Positions 32,851-41,390 of a stretch of DNA of 64,000 bases are shown here, piece after piece. The stretch is from a virus: positions 1 through 64,000 of the IMG/VR virus record IMGVR_UViG_3300005518_000003. One strand, written 5' to 3'. Below the pieces are notes generated by a model. It ran no database searches, was not told where the DNA came from, and was given only the letters and a program-made list of their open reading frames with translations. The stretch's first letter is position 1. Each line of letters opens with the position of its first letter. The translations under genes were made by a program, and so were the position numbers.

Positions 32851-33060
32851 CTAGTTTTTCGGCTTTCGCTTTTGATCCCAACACGCGAGCGCTTCTTCGA
32901 TTGCTTCGACGAGTGTTCCGCCTTCACCTGGAAACACGCCAAGCTCGGGGTCGTCGGCTGCGTATAGCCACACGACGATGCATGCGTTTTGCGTACTGAA
33001 GATCTGTAAGCTCAGATCGCGCTCGCGCAGAGCTGCTTCGAGCTCTTCGATCGTCTTCAT
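32851..33060 (-). CDS. Small hypothetical protein
   Basis: A 69-residue protein (MKTIEELEAALRERDLSLQI) with a helix-strand-strand-helix pattern and the segment FPGEGGTLVEAIEEALACW, a common small phage protein shape. The ATG overlaps the stop of the ATPase gene. Function unknown. Confidence 0.5.
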   Translation of the reverse strand: MKTIEELEAALRERDLSLQIFSTQNACIVVWLYAADDPELGVFPGEGGTLVEAIEEALACWDQKRKPKN

Positions 33061-34838
33061 GCGTCCTCCGCAAGCATCTCTGCCATCTTCACGCGCTCGC
33101 GAGACGTCTCTTCGGCGAGCTCGCGTCGTGTGAGCCTCTGGATGTACGCATTGCGCGAAGACGTTGCCCAGCGCTCTTCCTCCAGCGCTTCCCCAATCTC
33201 TTCGCGCGTCATGTCCTTTGGATACGCGTCAGCGAGAACGCGAAGACACTTTGCTTCGGGTCCTGGAAGCTTGCGAAGCCAGTGTTCGAGCAGCGCTACG
33301 CCGGTCGGAAGCTCTTCGTAGTCATCGCCAAGCCATTCGACGCCCTCCAGAGTGATGCGGTGGCGATCTCCGACCTCCTCAAAGATGCCGGCATTCCGAC
33401 CGCGCTGGAAATACGCGTTGCGTGTGCTTCCCTTCGCCCCGGTGATTTGTGTGATCTGCGAGCGCGTCACTCCGCTTTCTCCGAACTGCGCGACCGCAGC
33501 CACGAACGACCGCGGAACTTTCACTTCTCCTTCAACCTTCGACGCATCCCCATTCGACTGAGGTCTCGACGCAACCCTCTTCTTTTCTTTTGGTACGACG
33601 ACGATCGCCGGAACAACGATCTTTCCGACAGCGAGATGTTGCATCTGCTGGCGAAGTCGCTTGAGCTCATCGAGCGCTGACTGCGCCATACCCTCGGCTC
33701 GGAGCGTTTTCTCTTTCGCATCTTCGGTTGCTTTGCGCGACGAACCCAAAGCTTCAACCAACGCGTCGACCTGCTTCTCGAGTTTCTTTTCTTGTCGCTT
33801 CGTAAGAACCGGTACCTCGATACGCTTTGGGATACGCGCGGGAGATGGATCGGGTTGAAGCTTCTTGAATTTTCCCGCTGCCTCGAGCTCCTTTTTGAGT
33901 CGCATGACTTCTGCCTTCAATGCTTTCGGATCGTTCGCTTTCGCTTGTTCTACGGTCGCCGCCATCTGCGCAGAGAGCGCACCAAGATCGACGTCAGCAA
34001 GTGTCTTGGGAGGCTTGACCTTCTTCCCATCCGGCGTCCGACTGGAGTCGAACGTCTTTCGTTCACGGAATGAAACGCATTCGAGCATCCCGTTCATGAG
34101 ACCTGGCGCCCAAAACCAACCCGTGCCGCGTTCGAGCGACGAAAGCGTTCCTAGCACTTGCTTTTGCTCTTCTTTGGTCCCGTTGTGTTCGATCCAGTCC
34201 CCGAATGCGTTGATGTCCTGCGGTCCCGTGAGGCGAAACGCGATCAAGATCTCGATTTGTGTGAGCACGTCTTTCGCGATGCGTGCAGGACGCTGCGAAA
34301 TGAGCGTCACACCGATGCCGCGCGTACGACCACGCAGAACGAAATCGTTGATCGCCCCAACGAGCGGAAGCATGTCCGCAGAATCGACGCGCTGCGGGAC
34401 GAAGAGATCGCACTCATCGATGACGATGTGAAGAGGCTCTCGTTGCTTGTTCTTGAGGAGGTAGAGCTTATCGGCGAAGTCGCGAACGAACCGGCGCATC
34501 GCGCTCTTCGAGAAGTCGGAGAGATCGAGCACACACGAGAGACGATTTTCGACGACGTACTCGGCGAGGACGGTACCTCCACGCTCCTCGAGTGGCATAT
34601 CCGCATGGAGACCCCCGAAGATCGGAATCGGATAGCCGCCTTCCTTTTTTCCATTGCTCCCCGCACGAAGCCCCCAGGCTCCGCCTGTCGGATCGATGAC
34701 AATGGTCTGCACCTTTGCGTCGAGTAGCTCCTCGACGAGGAGCATCCCGGTGTGGGTCTTACCCGAACCGCGCTTACCGATGATTCCGATGGTCTCGGTT
34801 GCGATGTTCGGGATCTTGAGCTTGGGGGCGAGACGCAC
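33057..34838 (-). CDS. HerA/FtsK-superfamily ATPase, candidate DNA-packaging motor
   Basis: A 593-residue protein with GTG start behind GAGGAG. The Walker A is GKRGSGKT at 21-28, the Walker B HIVIDE at 137-142, and ISQRPARIAKDVLTQ at 180-194 is a HerA-type sensor/arginine region. Residues about 280-400 are a charged coiled coil. Two winged-helix-like segments follow (SFVAAVAQFGESGVTRSQIT and LRVLADAYPKDMTREEIGEA). HerA relatives pump or resect DNA, and packaging ATPases of tailless membrane viruses belong to the same superfamily. With no terminase in view, this is the best packaging candidate; a recombination role is the alternative. Confidence 0.75.
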   Translation of the reverse strand: MRLAPKLKIPNIATETIGIIGKRGSGKTHTGMLLVEELLDAKVQTIVIDPTGGAWGLRAGSNGKKEGGYPIPIFGGLHADMPLEERGGTVLAEYVVENRLSCVLDLSDFSKSAMRRFVRDFADKLYLLKNKQREPLHIVIDECDLFVPQRVDSADMLPLVGAINDFVLRGRTRGIGVTLISQRPARIAKDVLTQIEILIAFRLTGPQDINAFGDWIEHNGTKEEQKQVLGTLSSLERGTGWFWAPGLMNGMLECVSFRERKTFDSSRTPDGKKVKPPKTLADVDLGALSAQMAATVEQAKANDPKALKAEVMRLKKELEAAGKFKKLQPDPSPARIPKRIEVPVLTKRQEKKLEKQVDALVEALGSSRKATEDAKEKTLRAEGMAQSALDELKRLRQQMQHLAVGKIVVPAIVVVPKEKKRVASRPQSNGDASKVEGEVKVPRSFVAAVAQFGESGVTRSQITQITGAKGSTRNAYFQRGRNAGIFEEVGDRHRITLEGVEWLGDDYEELPTGVALLEHWLRKLPGPEAKCLRVLADAYPKDMTREEIGEALEEERWATSSRNAYIQRLTRRELAEETSRERVKMAEMLAEDA

Positions 34839-34840
34839 GA

Positions 34841-35203
34841 TTACTCCTCTTCGTCGCCAGCTTCTCGATCGGGCCTACGCACTTCGTCGTCCGAGGGCGG
34901 CTTGGGAGCTTCGAGACTGCGAATCGTGTTGCGAAGCTTGAGGAGCTTGTCCTGTACCTTGTCGAATTTTCTCTGCGACGGAAGCTTGCTATCGAAGATG
35001 TTGTCGCGTTTGTTTTCGAGCTTCGAGATCCAATCGTCGAGCTTGTCGATCTCGCGCTGATTCGTCCTTCGTTCGCGATCGAGGCTCTTGTCGATCTTCT
35101 TCGATTCGCGTGTGAGTTTTACCTCTGCTTTCTTCAGCTTCGCGAGACGCTTCTCTCGTGCGATTTCTTTCTTCGACTTCTTTCCCGGTCTCTTCGTGCC
35201 CAT
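34841..35203 (-). CDS. Highly charged coiled-coil protein
   Basis: A 120-residue protein (MGTKRPGKKSKKEIAREKRL). Residues 10-95 are one long Lys/Arg/Glu/Leu heptad helix. The C-terminus is Pro/Asp/Glu-rich and ends DEEE. It lies just upstream of the ATPase and may be its partner or a scaffold-like assembly factor. No family recognised. Confidence 0.55.
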   Translation of the reverse strand: MGTKRPGKKSKKEIAREKRLAKLKKAEVKLTRESKKIDKSLDRERRTNQREIDKLDDWISKLENKRDNIFDSKLPSQRKFDKVQDKLLKLRNTIRSLEAPKPPSDDEVRRPDREAGDEEE

Positions 35204-35211
35204 GGTTTCTC

Positions 35212-35640
35212 CTATTTGTTCACTACGGTTCCGTTGAACATTTTCGCGAGCGCGATTGCATCGCGAACCTGAAACGACGTCGCATCGCCCGGCACTCGTC
35301 CCTCGACCTCCGCGATCGCTTCGTAATATTTGTGCTCCGGGTTTGCTTCGTAGTCTTTGAGCGTGAACCCTTTCGGTAGAGGATTCGGTGGAGGCAAGAC
35401 CTTCGGACCAAACTCCCGGATGTAGTACGTCGAGCCGTACCTCCGAAGCCTCACGAGGCACGGGTAGCGGAGATGTTGAATGCCCGAGGCACGCGCTATG
35501 CGACGCTTCGTGCATTCGGTTGGATTCCAACAGTAGCCGGCGGGAGTGAGCCGTTGCCCGGTCACCCCGCATGTTCGGCACTTGTCGTTCGACGTCTTTC
35601 CCTCTGCCGTTCCGGCGGTGAGCTCTCCAACGATGGTCAT
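35212..35640 (-). CDS. Zinc-ribbon-containing protein
   Basis: A 142-residue protein with CRTCGVTGQRLTPAGYC and a later cysteine (NPTEC) forming a four-cysteine ribbon in the first 45 residues. A beta segment and a helical C-terminus follow (YEANPEHKYYEAIAEVEGRV). Start overlaps the upstream stop. Function unknown. Confidence 0.5.
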   Translation of the reverse strand: MTIVGELTAGTAEGKTSNDKCRTCGVTGQRLTPAGYCWNPTECTKRRIARASGIQHLRYPCLVRLRRYGSTYYIREFGPKVLPPPNPLPKGFTLKDYEANPEHKYYEAIAEVEGRVPGDATSFQVRDAIALAKMFNGTVVNK

Positions 35641-35957
35641 CGTTTCCTCCTCTTTCGTTTCTTTTTCGGTTCGATAAGCGAACTTGAAAATCTCATCCGA
35701 ATGAACGACGAGCCGTCCGGTTCGATTGGGACAACGCCGACTTCAACGGTTCGCACTTCTCGACCGAGCTGGTTCTTCCCCCATTCCGAACCGGCAGGGA
35801 GCACCATCCATCCGAGCGCGCGATACTGTCTTCCCTCGAAGTGAGGAAGCACATCGTCATGGCAAATCGTTTCGGAGCGTTCCACGCTCACGCGTGCCAC
35901 GTACTGCTTGAAGTCGTCACCGACGTCGATGATGCGAATCGATTCCACGGTGGGCAT
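35637..35957 (-). CDS. Hypothetical protein with basic tail
   Basis: A 106-residue beta-rich protein (MPTVESIRIIDVGDDFKQY) ending KKKRKRRKR. The ATG follows the upstream TAG after two bases. No family recognised; the tail may bind nucleic acid. Confidence 0.5.
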   Translation of the reverse strand: MPTVESIRIIDVGDDFKQYVARVSVERSETICHDDVLPHFEGRQYRALGWMVLPAGSEWGKNQLGREVRTVEVGVVPIEPDGSSFIRMRFSSSLIEPKKKRKRRKR

Positions 35958-35959
35958 TC

Positions 35960-36208
35960 CTAGTTCTCGGTAAAGGGTTGAGCAGAGCGCTTGCGTACTC
36001 GAAGAATCATTGGTCGACGAACGGCGCGCATGCGACGAACTTTTTTCTTCCACCAATAGAGTGGGTACGAGATCGCGTAGATGCAGATCGCCCAGAACAC
36101 AAACACGGGCCAGAACACCTCGGGATGTGCATGCCAGCACCAGCAGCACAAAACGACACCTGCCCATTCGTCTATGCAGATGAAGATGCGCTGCTGGAGC
36201 TTGGTCAT
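35960..36208 (-). CDS. Small membrane protein
   Basis: An 82-residue protein with one or two hydrophobic segments (AGVVLCCWCW and PVFVFWAICIYAISYPLYWW) and a basic tail (KKKVRRMRAVRRPM). It lies in the DNA-handling block, unlike most membrane proteins here. Function unknown. Confidence 0.5.
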   Translation of the reverse strand: MTKLQQRIFICIDEWAGVVLCCWCWHAHPEVFWPVFVFWAICIYAISYPLYWWKKKVRRMRAVRRPMILRVRKRSAQPFTEN

Positions 36209-36214
36209 GGCCCG

Positions 36215-36871
36215 TCAGTATTTGGCTGCGGGGCTCGGTTGCTGCGCTTCCGGCGGAGGAGGAGCCGGCGGCGCTGCGGGAAGCGGCGCAGCTTGTTGCG
36301 GCGCGGGCTGTCCGGTCGGGGGTGCGTTCGCTCCAAAGTCGAAGCTCTCTGCCTGCGCGCGCGTCGGAGTCGGTTGATTGCGGCGCTGACGCGCTGCGAG
36401 GATTGAGCCGGCGAAGCGAGAGGCGAACTGCTTCGCTTCCTGAACCTCCATCGGCTTGTGAACGCTTGCGCTGCGCGCGGGATCATTTACCCACTGCACG
36501 CGATTCGAACGACGGGTTTCCTGGACGATGATCGTCGCACCGGTCGTCTCGTCGGTCTTCTCGACGTCTTGCTTGTATTCCTCTTCGTCGACGACGATGA
36601 GCACCTCGTTCTTGTTGATGCCGACCGGGTTCGAGAGATCGTCTCCCTCGAGACCGCAGAGGAGAAGCGCTTCGATCGTGCGCGCTTCCGTACTCTCCGT
36701 AAGCCAGCCATCCCAAGGAACACGCTTGCCTTTGGACTCACCCGCCTCGGTGATCTCGAAGAGGATGAAGAACTCCGGAGTCCCTGCTTTCTTCGATGTG
36801 CGAAGACCGCTGATCGGCTTGCCTTCGTGATCGACGCCGATGACTGCTTTTGCTCTGAATGTACCTTTCAT
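36215..36871 (-). CDS. Probable single-stranded DNA-binding protein (phage type)
   Basis: A 218-residue protein. The ATG at 36871 (MKGTFRAKAVIGVDHEGK) has GGAGAAACG upstream. The N-terminal 145 residues are a beta domain reminiscent of phage SSB-like families (KKAGTPEFFILFEITEAGES, RVPWDGWLTE). The last 60 residues are Ala/Pro/Gln-rich and disordered, as in many SSB tails, but do not end in acidic residues. It lies directly next to a RecA-like ATPase and upstream nucleases, which is the usual recombination neighbourhood. Function is inferred from context more than motif. Confidence 0.5.
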   Translation of the reverse strand: MKGTFRAKAVIGVDHEGKPISGLRTSKKAGTPEFFILFEITEAGESKGKRVPWDGWLTESTEARTIEALLLCGLEGDDLSNPVGINKNEVLIVVDEEEYKQDVEKTDETTGATIIVQETRRSNRVQWVNDPARSASVHKPMEVQEAKQFASRFAGSILAARQRRNQPTPTRAQAESFDFGANAPPTGQPAPQQAAPLPAAPPAPPPPEAQQPSPAAKY

Positions 36872-36925
36872 GATCGTTTCTCCTTGTTCACAAACACAAA
36901 ACACAAACAAACATCCGTCGCTGCC

Positions 36926-37885
36926 TCACTTCGGCAGCTTTTCCTTCGCGTCCGTGAGCTGCGCTTCGAGCGCGCGGAGCTTGCCGATGTCATCTCCGAA
37001 CGTCGCGAGGTTCGCTGGAGTCGCCCACAAAAGGAGGTTCTTCGTAACGACGTCATCCGTTGCGGGAAAAGACTTCGCCAGCGCAATGACGCGCGTGCGC
37101 ACGTTCTCCGCGGTCTCGTTGAGCTCGCGCGTGAACGAGACGTGATCAAGCCGAACGATAGGCGGTAGGCGAAATCCGCCGCGTACGCCAGCCTCGAAAC
37201 CGCTGTTCTCGGCGGTTTGGCACGAGTAGAGCCAGCGGTTCTCCTTCACGATCGCTCGTGTGTGGATGTTCTCGCCGGGATCGTGGATGGCTCGCTCCTT
37301 CGCCGCGTAGAGGACGATGTCCGCCCAGTTGCTCGTGGCGTTCCAGAGAGCACGATGCATGTCGCCCTGCCAGATGTAGTATTTGTCGCCGAGCTGCGAA
37401 TCGTTCACGCCAGCTTGCACCGCGTGCGCGAGAAGAACGATCGTCATGCCGCGCTTGTTACGGCAGTGTTCGAGAAGCGACATCCAAACGCGCCACTCGC
37501 GAACGAGGTCTTCTTCCTTGCCCCAGCCCATTTTTTCCCACGAGCCCTTCTTTGACTCGTTGACGACGTGATCGAGACAGACCGCGGAAAGCGGCCCAAG
37601 GGTGTCTCCAACGAGCGTTTTGAAGTCGTGGTTTCCGTACGCGAGCGCGCGCGTGTAGTTGAGCAGCTCGGTCCACGTCGTAACGTGACCTTCGTTCGGG
37701 AACCGAAAGTCGGCGATCCCATGCGCTCCATCTTCACCGCAAATGAATGCGGGCTTTGGAAACGCGGCGGCGAAGGTGGTCTTGCCGATCTTCTTCTCGC
37801 CGTAGGTGAGGAGAATGGGCGGTCTCTTGGCTTTTTGTTTCGATCCTGTCGCGAGGATCGCGGTGTAGTCGACGGTTTGGGTCAT
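36926..37885 (-). CDS. RecA-like phage ATPase (AAA_24 / Sak4-like)
   Basis: A 319-residue protein with CCAGGAGAAAG before the ATG. The Walker A is GEKKIGKTT at 29-37. FKTLVGDTLGPLSAVC supplies a Walker B-like strand with D, and RGMTIVLLAHAVQ is the sensor strand; AGVNDSQLGDKYYIWQGDMH follows. This is the pattern of single-domain phage RecA-like recombinases of the Sak4 group, which load with SSB for annealing or strand invasion. The SSB-like gene next to it supports this. Confidence 0.75.
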   Translation of the reverse strand: MTQTVDYTAILATGSKQKAKRPPILLTYGEKKIGKTTFAAAFPKPAFICGEDGAHGIADFRFPNEGHVTTWTELLNYTRALAYGNHDFKTLVGDTLGPLSAVCLDHVVNESKKGSWEKMGWGKEEDLVREWRVWMSLLEHCRNKRGMTIVLLAHAVQAGVNDSQLGDKYYIWQGDMHRALWNATSNWADIVLYAAKERAIHDPGENIHTRAIVKENRWLYSCQTAENSGFEAGVRGGFRLPPIVRLDHVSFTRELNETAENVRTRVIALAKSFPATDDVVTKNLLLWATPANLATFGDDIGKLRALEAQLTDAKEKLPK

Positions 37886-37929
37886 TTTCTTTCTCCTGGT
37901 TCACTCACTCACAATTCAAAAAAAAATCT

Positions 37930-38238
37930 TTAGTGACGCTCGCCCTCAGGCGGCGGTGTTTCGTCGTCGTCGTCGTCGTCCGACGCATCGATCATCATGC
38001 AGAGCTCGTCGTGAGCGAACTCGATAAGCGCCGTTCGCGCTTGATCGAAAGGAATCGGAACCTTCAGCGGATCGATCATCGTCGCAAGGTTGTAATCGAC
38101 CTTTTTGCCTTCTTTTCCCGTAAAGACCACGAACGCCAACATGGCCTCTGGCTCGAAGCCCTTCTCCTGAAGCTCGGTCATCATCCGTCCCATGTGTCGG
38201 TTGACGATCTCGTTCTCTTTTTCGGCGTCGCGCGGCAT
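37930..38238 (-). CDS. Small acidic-tailed protein
   Basis: A 102-residue protein (MPRDAEKENEIVNRHMGRMM) with GGAAGAAG upstream; an ATG at 38274 in the same frame is an alternative. Helical N-terminal half, FVVFTGKEGKKVDYN beta segment, and a C-terminus with a run of Asp (ASDDDDDDETPPPEG). No family recognised. Confidence 0.5.
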   Translation of the reverse strand: MPRDAEKENEIVNRHMGRMMTELQEKGFEPEAMLAFVVFTGKEGKKVDYNLATMIDPLKVPIPFDQARTALIEFAHDELCMMIDASDDDDDDETPPPEGERH

Positions 38239-38255
38239 CACTTTGTCTTCTTCCG

Positions 38256-38984
38256 TCACGTTCCATCTCTCCATTCTGGATTTGCGTATTCGTTCTCCCA
38301 GTCGAGTGGTTCGCTCAAACACGCAACTTGCTCGAACTCCTTCAGATACGAAGCAGCGACACCTTCGTCTCGAATGAAGACAGCATTTTCGAGCGACCGC
38401 CGACCATTGTTTGTCCAGTTGAAGGACCCCGTCCATACGGCCTTTGCGACGTAACGCGGCATTTCTGCGCTAAGCGAAAAAACTGCATCGCAGAACACGA
38501 CGAACTTGTGGTGCATCCTCGGAACCGACCTTGAACCAGGATCGACCATGCCAACACATCGAACGCCGTCCATTTCTGGATCGCCGGAGGACGACATGCG
38601 CGACAGCGATGAAAAGAACATGCGATTAGAACCGCGAACTGCCTCGTACAGCGCCCTGAGCTTCGACTTGCTTGGCCCGCCCACATCGGGGCGAAGAAAA
38701 TCTTCTTTTTGAACGATGATGGTCGCTTGTTTTAGTCGACTGAGAGCGTCGAGAATCGGTTCGTGTGTGAGCCATGCAACACAACCGAAGGCAAATTCAA
38801 ATTGACAGAGATAAGAGATCAAGGCGTCAGGCAACCGCTTGAAGTGCACTGTCACTTGGCCAAAAGGTGCACTGAAATCGCGTTGAGGATCCCGGTCATT
38901 CCCATCTGTTCTGATGCGCATCTCGTTGAGGTCTTCGCGAGCTCGCTCAGCTTCGTCTCTGTCAATTTTTTCCCACCATTCCAT
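38256..38984 (-). CDS. Phospholipase D-family nuclease-like protein
   Basis: A 242-residue protein. The C-terminal half reads MHHKFVVFCD followed about 20 residues later by AVWTGSFNWTNNGRRSLENA. The HxK and G-S-F-N-W-T elements with EN are typical of the PLDc_2 group, which includes endonucleases of the Nuc type. Asp is one residue off the standard HxKxxxxD spacing. Only one motif copy is present, so it would act as a dimer. It sits among other nucleases. Confidence 0.7.
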   Translation of the reverse strand: MEWWEKIDRDEAERAREDLNEMRIRTDGNDRDPQRDFSAPFGQVTVHFKRLPDALISYLCQFEFAFGCVAWLTHEPILDALSRLKQATIIVQKEDFLRPDVGGPSKSKLRALYEAVRGSNRMFFSSLSRMSSSGDPEMDGVRCVGMVDPGSRSVPRMHHKFVVFCDAVFSLSAEMPRYVAKAVWTGSFNWTNNGRRSLENAVFIRDEGVAASYLKEFEQVACLSEPLDWENEYANPEWRDGT

Positions 38985-38988
38985 CGAC

Positions 38989-40044
38989 CTAAATCTCCTT
39001 CAGCTCCTCGTGTTTGTCCTCGACGATCGGAAACTCTTCGATGCGCGCCGTTCCCGAGCACACACTGAAGTACGGGCACATCCCGCCGTAGCGTTTGCAC
39101 GAGCCGCGATGTCGCGGTGCGCGCTTGGCAAGCTCGTTGTCGCGAATGATCTGAGCGGTCTGCCAGAGATCGTCAGCGTGCTCGCGCTCGTCTTGTTCGA
39201 GACGGACAATATCACCACGTGCGAAATACTTCATCGACGCATCGCGAGCTTTTTCTTCGTCGATCACGAGCGGAACCGTCCCGAGCGGTTGGCCAAGGAT
39301 GTCTTCCGAGACCCGTTGCTCGTACTCGTCCGGCGTTTCGTCGGTCTTGCGCATGTTCGAGTAGAGCTCGCCGTCCTTCTGACGAAACTTCTGCGACTCC
39401 GGCGGCGTTGCCTTGAGCGGGAGGAGCTTTGGTTTGTGAACCACATCGTAGACACACCGGACGGCTTCTTCTTTCAAACCAACGTCAGATAGAATTTTCC
39501 GCGCACCCTTGAAGTAGGTCGAGACCTGGGGATCGAGTGCCGTGATGGTTCGCCAGTACGACGACTCGCGTTCAATCTTGTCCGACGTCGTCTTCGTCTC
39601 GACGATCAAAATCTCGCGCGTACGAACGTCGCGAACGAGTACGTCGAGCTTACCGCCAAGCTCATACACCTTCGAAGGACGACCGGTCCGCGGGTTGACG
39701 ATCGCGGTCCGAAACATCGGTTGGACGCGAATCACTTCGTACGGCTCGTTCACCCAACGTGCGTCATACCCGAGGAGGAGAGCTCGAGCTTTCGCAACGT
39801 CGAACCGATCAGTCCTCTGCTCCTTCGCGAATTCTTCGAGTCGCGCGAGCATGGAATCGCATCCGTGGAGTGGTCCTGCCGTCCACCACGCCTGGAGCGC
39901 TTCGTCGAACATCTTCCCGAAACGAAGCGCGTACGACTCCGAACGCGGACGACGGCGAAGCTTGTATCGATAAAAATGCTCTCGCGGGCACCTTTGAAAA
40001 GTCTGGACTTCGCTATGGGTAAGGAGTGGAAGCGGTTCGCTCAT
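38989..40044 (-). CDS. PD-(D/E)XK nuclease of the RecB/Cas4 type with Fe-S cluster cysteines
   Basis: A 351-residue protein. The ATG at 40044 overlaps the upstream stop (ATGA) behind GGAGGCACGT. THSEVQTFQRCPREHFYRYK is the Cas4/RecB-type N-terminal motif with the first cysteine. GGKLDVLVRD then EILIVETKTT supplies the D...ExK catalytic pair. CKRYGGMCPYFSVC at the end gives three more cysteines for a 4Fe-4S cluster. Such enzymes resect DNA ends. Neighbouring RecA-like and SSB-like genes complete a recombination set. Confidence 0.8.
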   Translation of the reverse strand: MSEPLPLLTHSEVQTFQRCPREHFYRYKLRRRPRSESYALRFGKMFDEALQAWWTAGPLHGCDSMLARLEEFAKEQRTDRFDVAKARALLLGYDARWVNEPYEVIRVQPMFRTAIVNPRTGRPSKVYELGGKLDVLVRDVRTREILIVETKTTSDKIERESSYWRTITALDPQVSTYFKGARKILSDVGLKEEAVRCVYDVVHKPKLLPLKATPPESQKFRQKDGELYSNMRKTDETPDEYEQRVSEDILGQPLGTVPLVIDEEKARDASMKYFARGDIVRLEQDEREHADDLWQTAQIIRDNELAKRAPRHRGSCKRYGGMCPYFSVCSGTARIEEFPIVEDKHEELKEI

Positions 40045-40499
40045 ACGTGCCTCCAATTCTTCCCACGAACGATTCTCGACACCGTCATTCGGTGAACCAA
40101 AAATCCGCGAGCGATCTCTTTGTTCGTTCGACCTTTCTTCGATTCTCTTCGAATGGTGCGAACGTCTTCTTCCGTCAATTTATGACGCGCGTTCCTAGTT
40201 CCTACGATCGATCGTCCCTTGGCAATCATGTCGCGTGAATTCTGAGCCTTAGTTCCGACGAACAGATGCCTCGGGTTGCAACAAGCCGGGTTATCGCAAC
40301 GATGAAGTGCGCACGATTTGCCAAGATTTTTTCCAGAAAGAAGAAGCGCAACGCGAGAAGCCTTGATCGGTCTTCCCTTCACATTGATCTGTCCGTAGCC
40401 GTGTTGATCTTTTGATCCCACCCACGGCCAGCACACCTTTTTGGTGCCGACAGCGACCTTCGACCAGAAGCGTGCGATGGTTTCCCACGAAAGCCTCAC
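40041..40499 (-). CDS. HNH homing endonuclease (HNH_3) with helix-turn-helix tail
   Basis: A 152-residue protein with a GTG start. CWPWVGSKDQHGYGQIN, then CALHRCDNPACCNPRHLFVG, is the HNH_3 signature with paired cysteines for zinc. The C-terminal KLTEEDVRTIRRESKKGRTN ... TVSRIVRGKNWRHV tail is the helix-turn-helix also found on the nucleases at 7688, 43961 and 47820. It is a probable mobile gene inside the operon, although its ends overlap both neighbours smoothly. Confidence 0.8.
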   Translation of the reverse strand: MRLSWETIARFWSKVAVGTKKVCWPWVGSKDQHGYGQINVKGRPIKASRVALLLSGKNLGKSCALHRCDNPACCNPRHLFVGTKAQNSRDMIAKGRSIVGTRNARHKLTEEDVRTIRRESKKGRTNKEIARGFLVHRMTVSRIVRGKNWRHV

Positions 40500-40684
40500 T
40501 TCGTGTTCTCCAGACGTTCGAGCGCTTTCCTAATTTCATCTCGATGCGATCGCTCGACCGAGTGCGTACCTGGAACGGCAATGATGCGATCGAGCTTCTT
40601 GAGCGCACGTTTGAGCTGCGTCTCTGCGTATTCGACGTTGAGCTGCCAGTCCGTGAGGTACTCGTTACACGAGATGCGGAGCAT
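40496..40684 (-). CDS. Small helical protein
   Basis: A 62-residue protein. The ATG at 40684 forms TAATG with the upstream stop. Mostly one amphipathic helix pair (YAETQLKRALKKLDRI, EIRKALERLE). No family recognised. Confidence 0.5.
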   Translation of the reverse strand: MLRISCNEYLTDWQLNVEYAETQLKRALKKLDRIIAVPGTHSVERSHRDEIRKALERLENTK

Positions 40685-40974
40685 TAGTAGCCCTCCCATT
40701 CGATATCGCGAATCAGGTACGTGTCCGCGAGCTCACCTGCGCGAATTTTTTCGATCTCGTCGGCTGCAACTTCGAGAGCCTTCGCGACCGCACGAAGACC
40801 AGCCGGCGTTCCTGGCATCATCATCCGCACGTGACGCGGAGGATCGCGTGGGTCGCTGCCTTCTTGAGGAACGGGCTTATAGCCTTCTCGAATGACGTAT
40901 TCCAGTCGAACACCTTCGACACCGTACGCGTCCGGACCACGACTGATGAAGAATCTTGCGGCGTGGTCGCTCAT
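40684..40974 (-). CDS. Small hypothetical protein
   Basis: A 96-residue protein (MSDHAARFFISRGPDAYGVE) coupled by ATGA. A beta N-terminal part is followed by a helix (LRAVAKALEVAADEIEKIRA). No known motif. Confidence 0.5.
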   Translation of the reverse strand: MSDHAARFFISRGPDAYGVEGVRLEYVIREGYKPVPQEGSDPRDPPRHVRMMMPGTPAGLRAVAKALEVAADEIEKIRAGELADTYLIRDIEWEGY

Positions 40975-41390
40975 GTGAGCACCGCTCCGATCGTCTCTTG
41001 ATTCGCGAGGTCGTACGCCTGCTGAAGAGCACACGCGATCTTCCACGCATGTGTCCCCTCACTGAGAGTCGTAAGCGTTTCTTTGAATTTCTCGTTGATG
41101 CCACGCGATTGGTACAGTTCTTTACCAAGCTCGACAGCAATATCCCCGAAGCGTTTCTCAAACGGCATCATCGCGCTTCCGTCCTTTTTCTTTGCGATCT
41201 CTGCCGCGAGCGCCGTCAGTTCGCCTTGCGTCTTGTCAATCAGCTCCGCCGCCGCGAATAGCCGCATGAAATCGGCAGCGCCCTTCAATTCAGTCTGCGC
41301 GCCTCTGATCGCCATTGCCGCAACGACGAGATCGCAGCGAGCGCGACCGATCGCGCTCTGAAGCTGTCCGATGAATTCTTCGACGTTCAC
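40971..41390 (-). CDS. Hypothetical helical protein
   Basis: A 139-residue all-helical protein. The GTG at 41390 overlaps the upstream stop (GTGA). Alanine-rich helices (RARCDLVVAAMAIRGAQTEL, LTALAAEIAKKKDG). No family recognised. Confidence 0.5.
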   Translation of the reverse strand: MNVEEFIGQLQSAIGRARCDLVVAAMAIRGAQTELKGAADFMRLFAAAELIDKTQGELTALAAEIAKKKDGSAMMPFEKRFGDIAVELGKELYQSRGINEKFKETLTTLSEGTHAWKIACALQQAYDLANQETIGAVLT

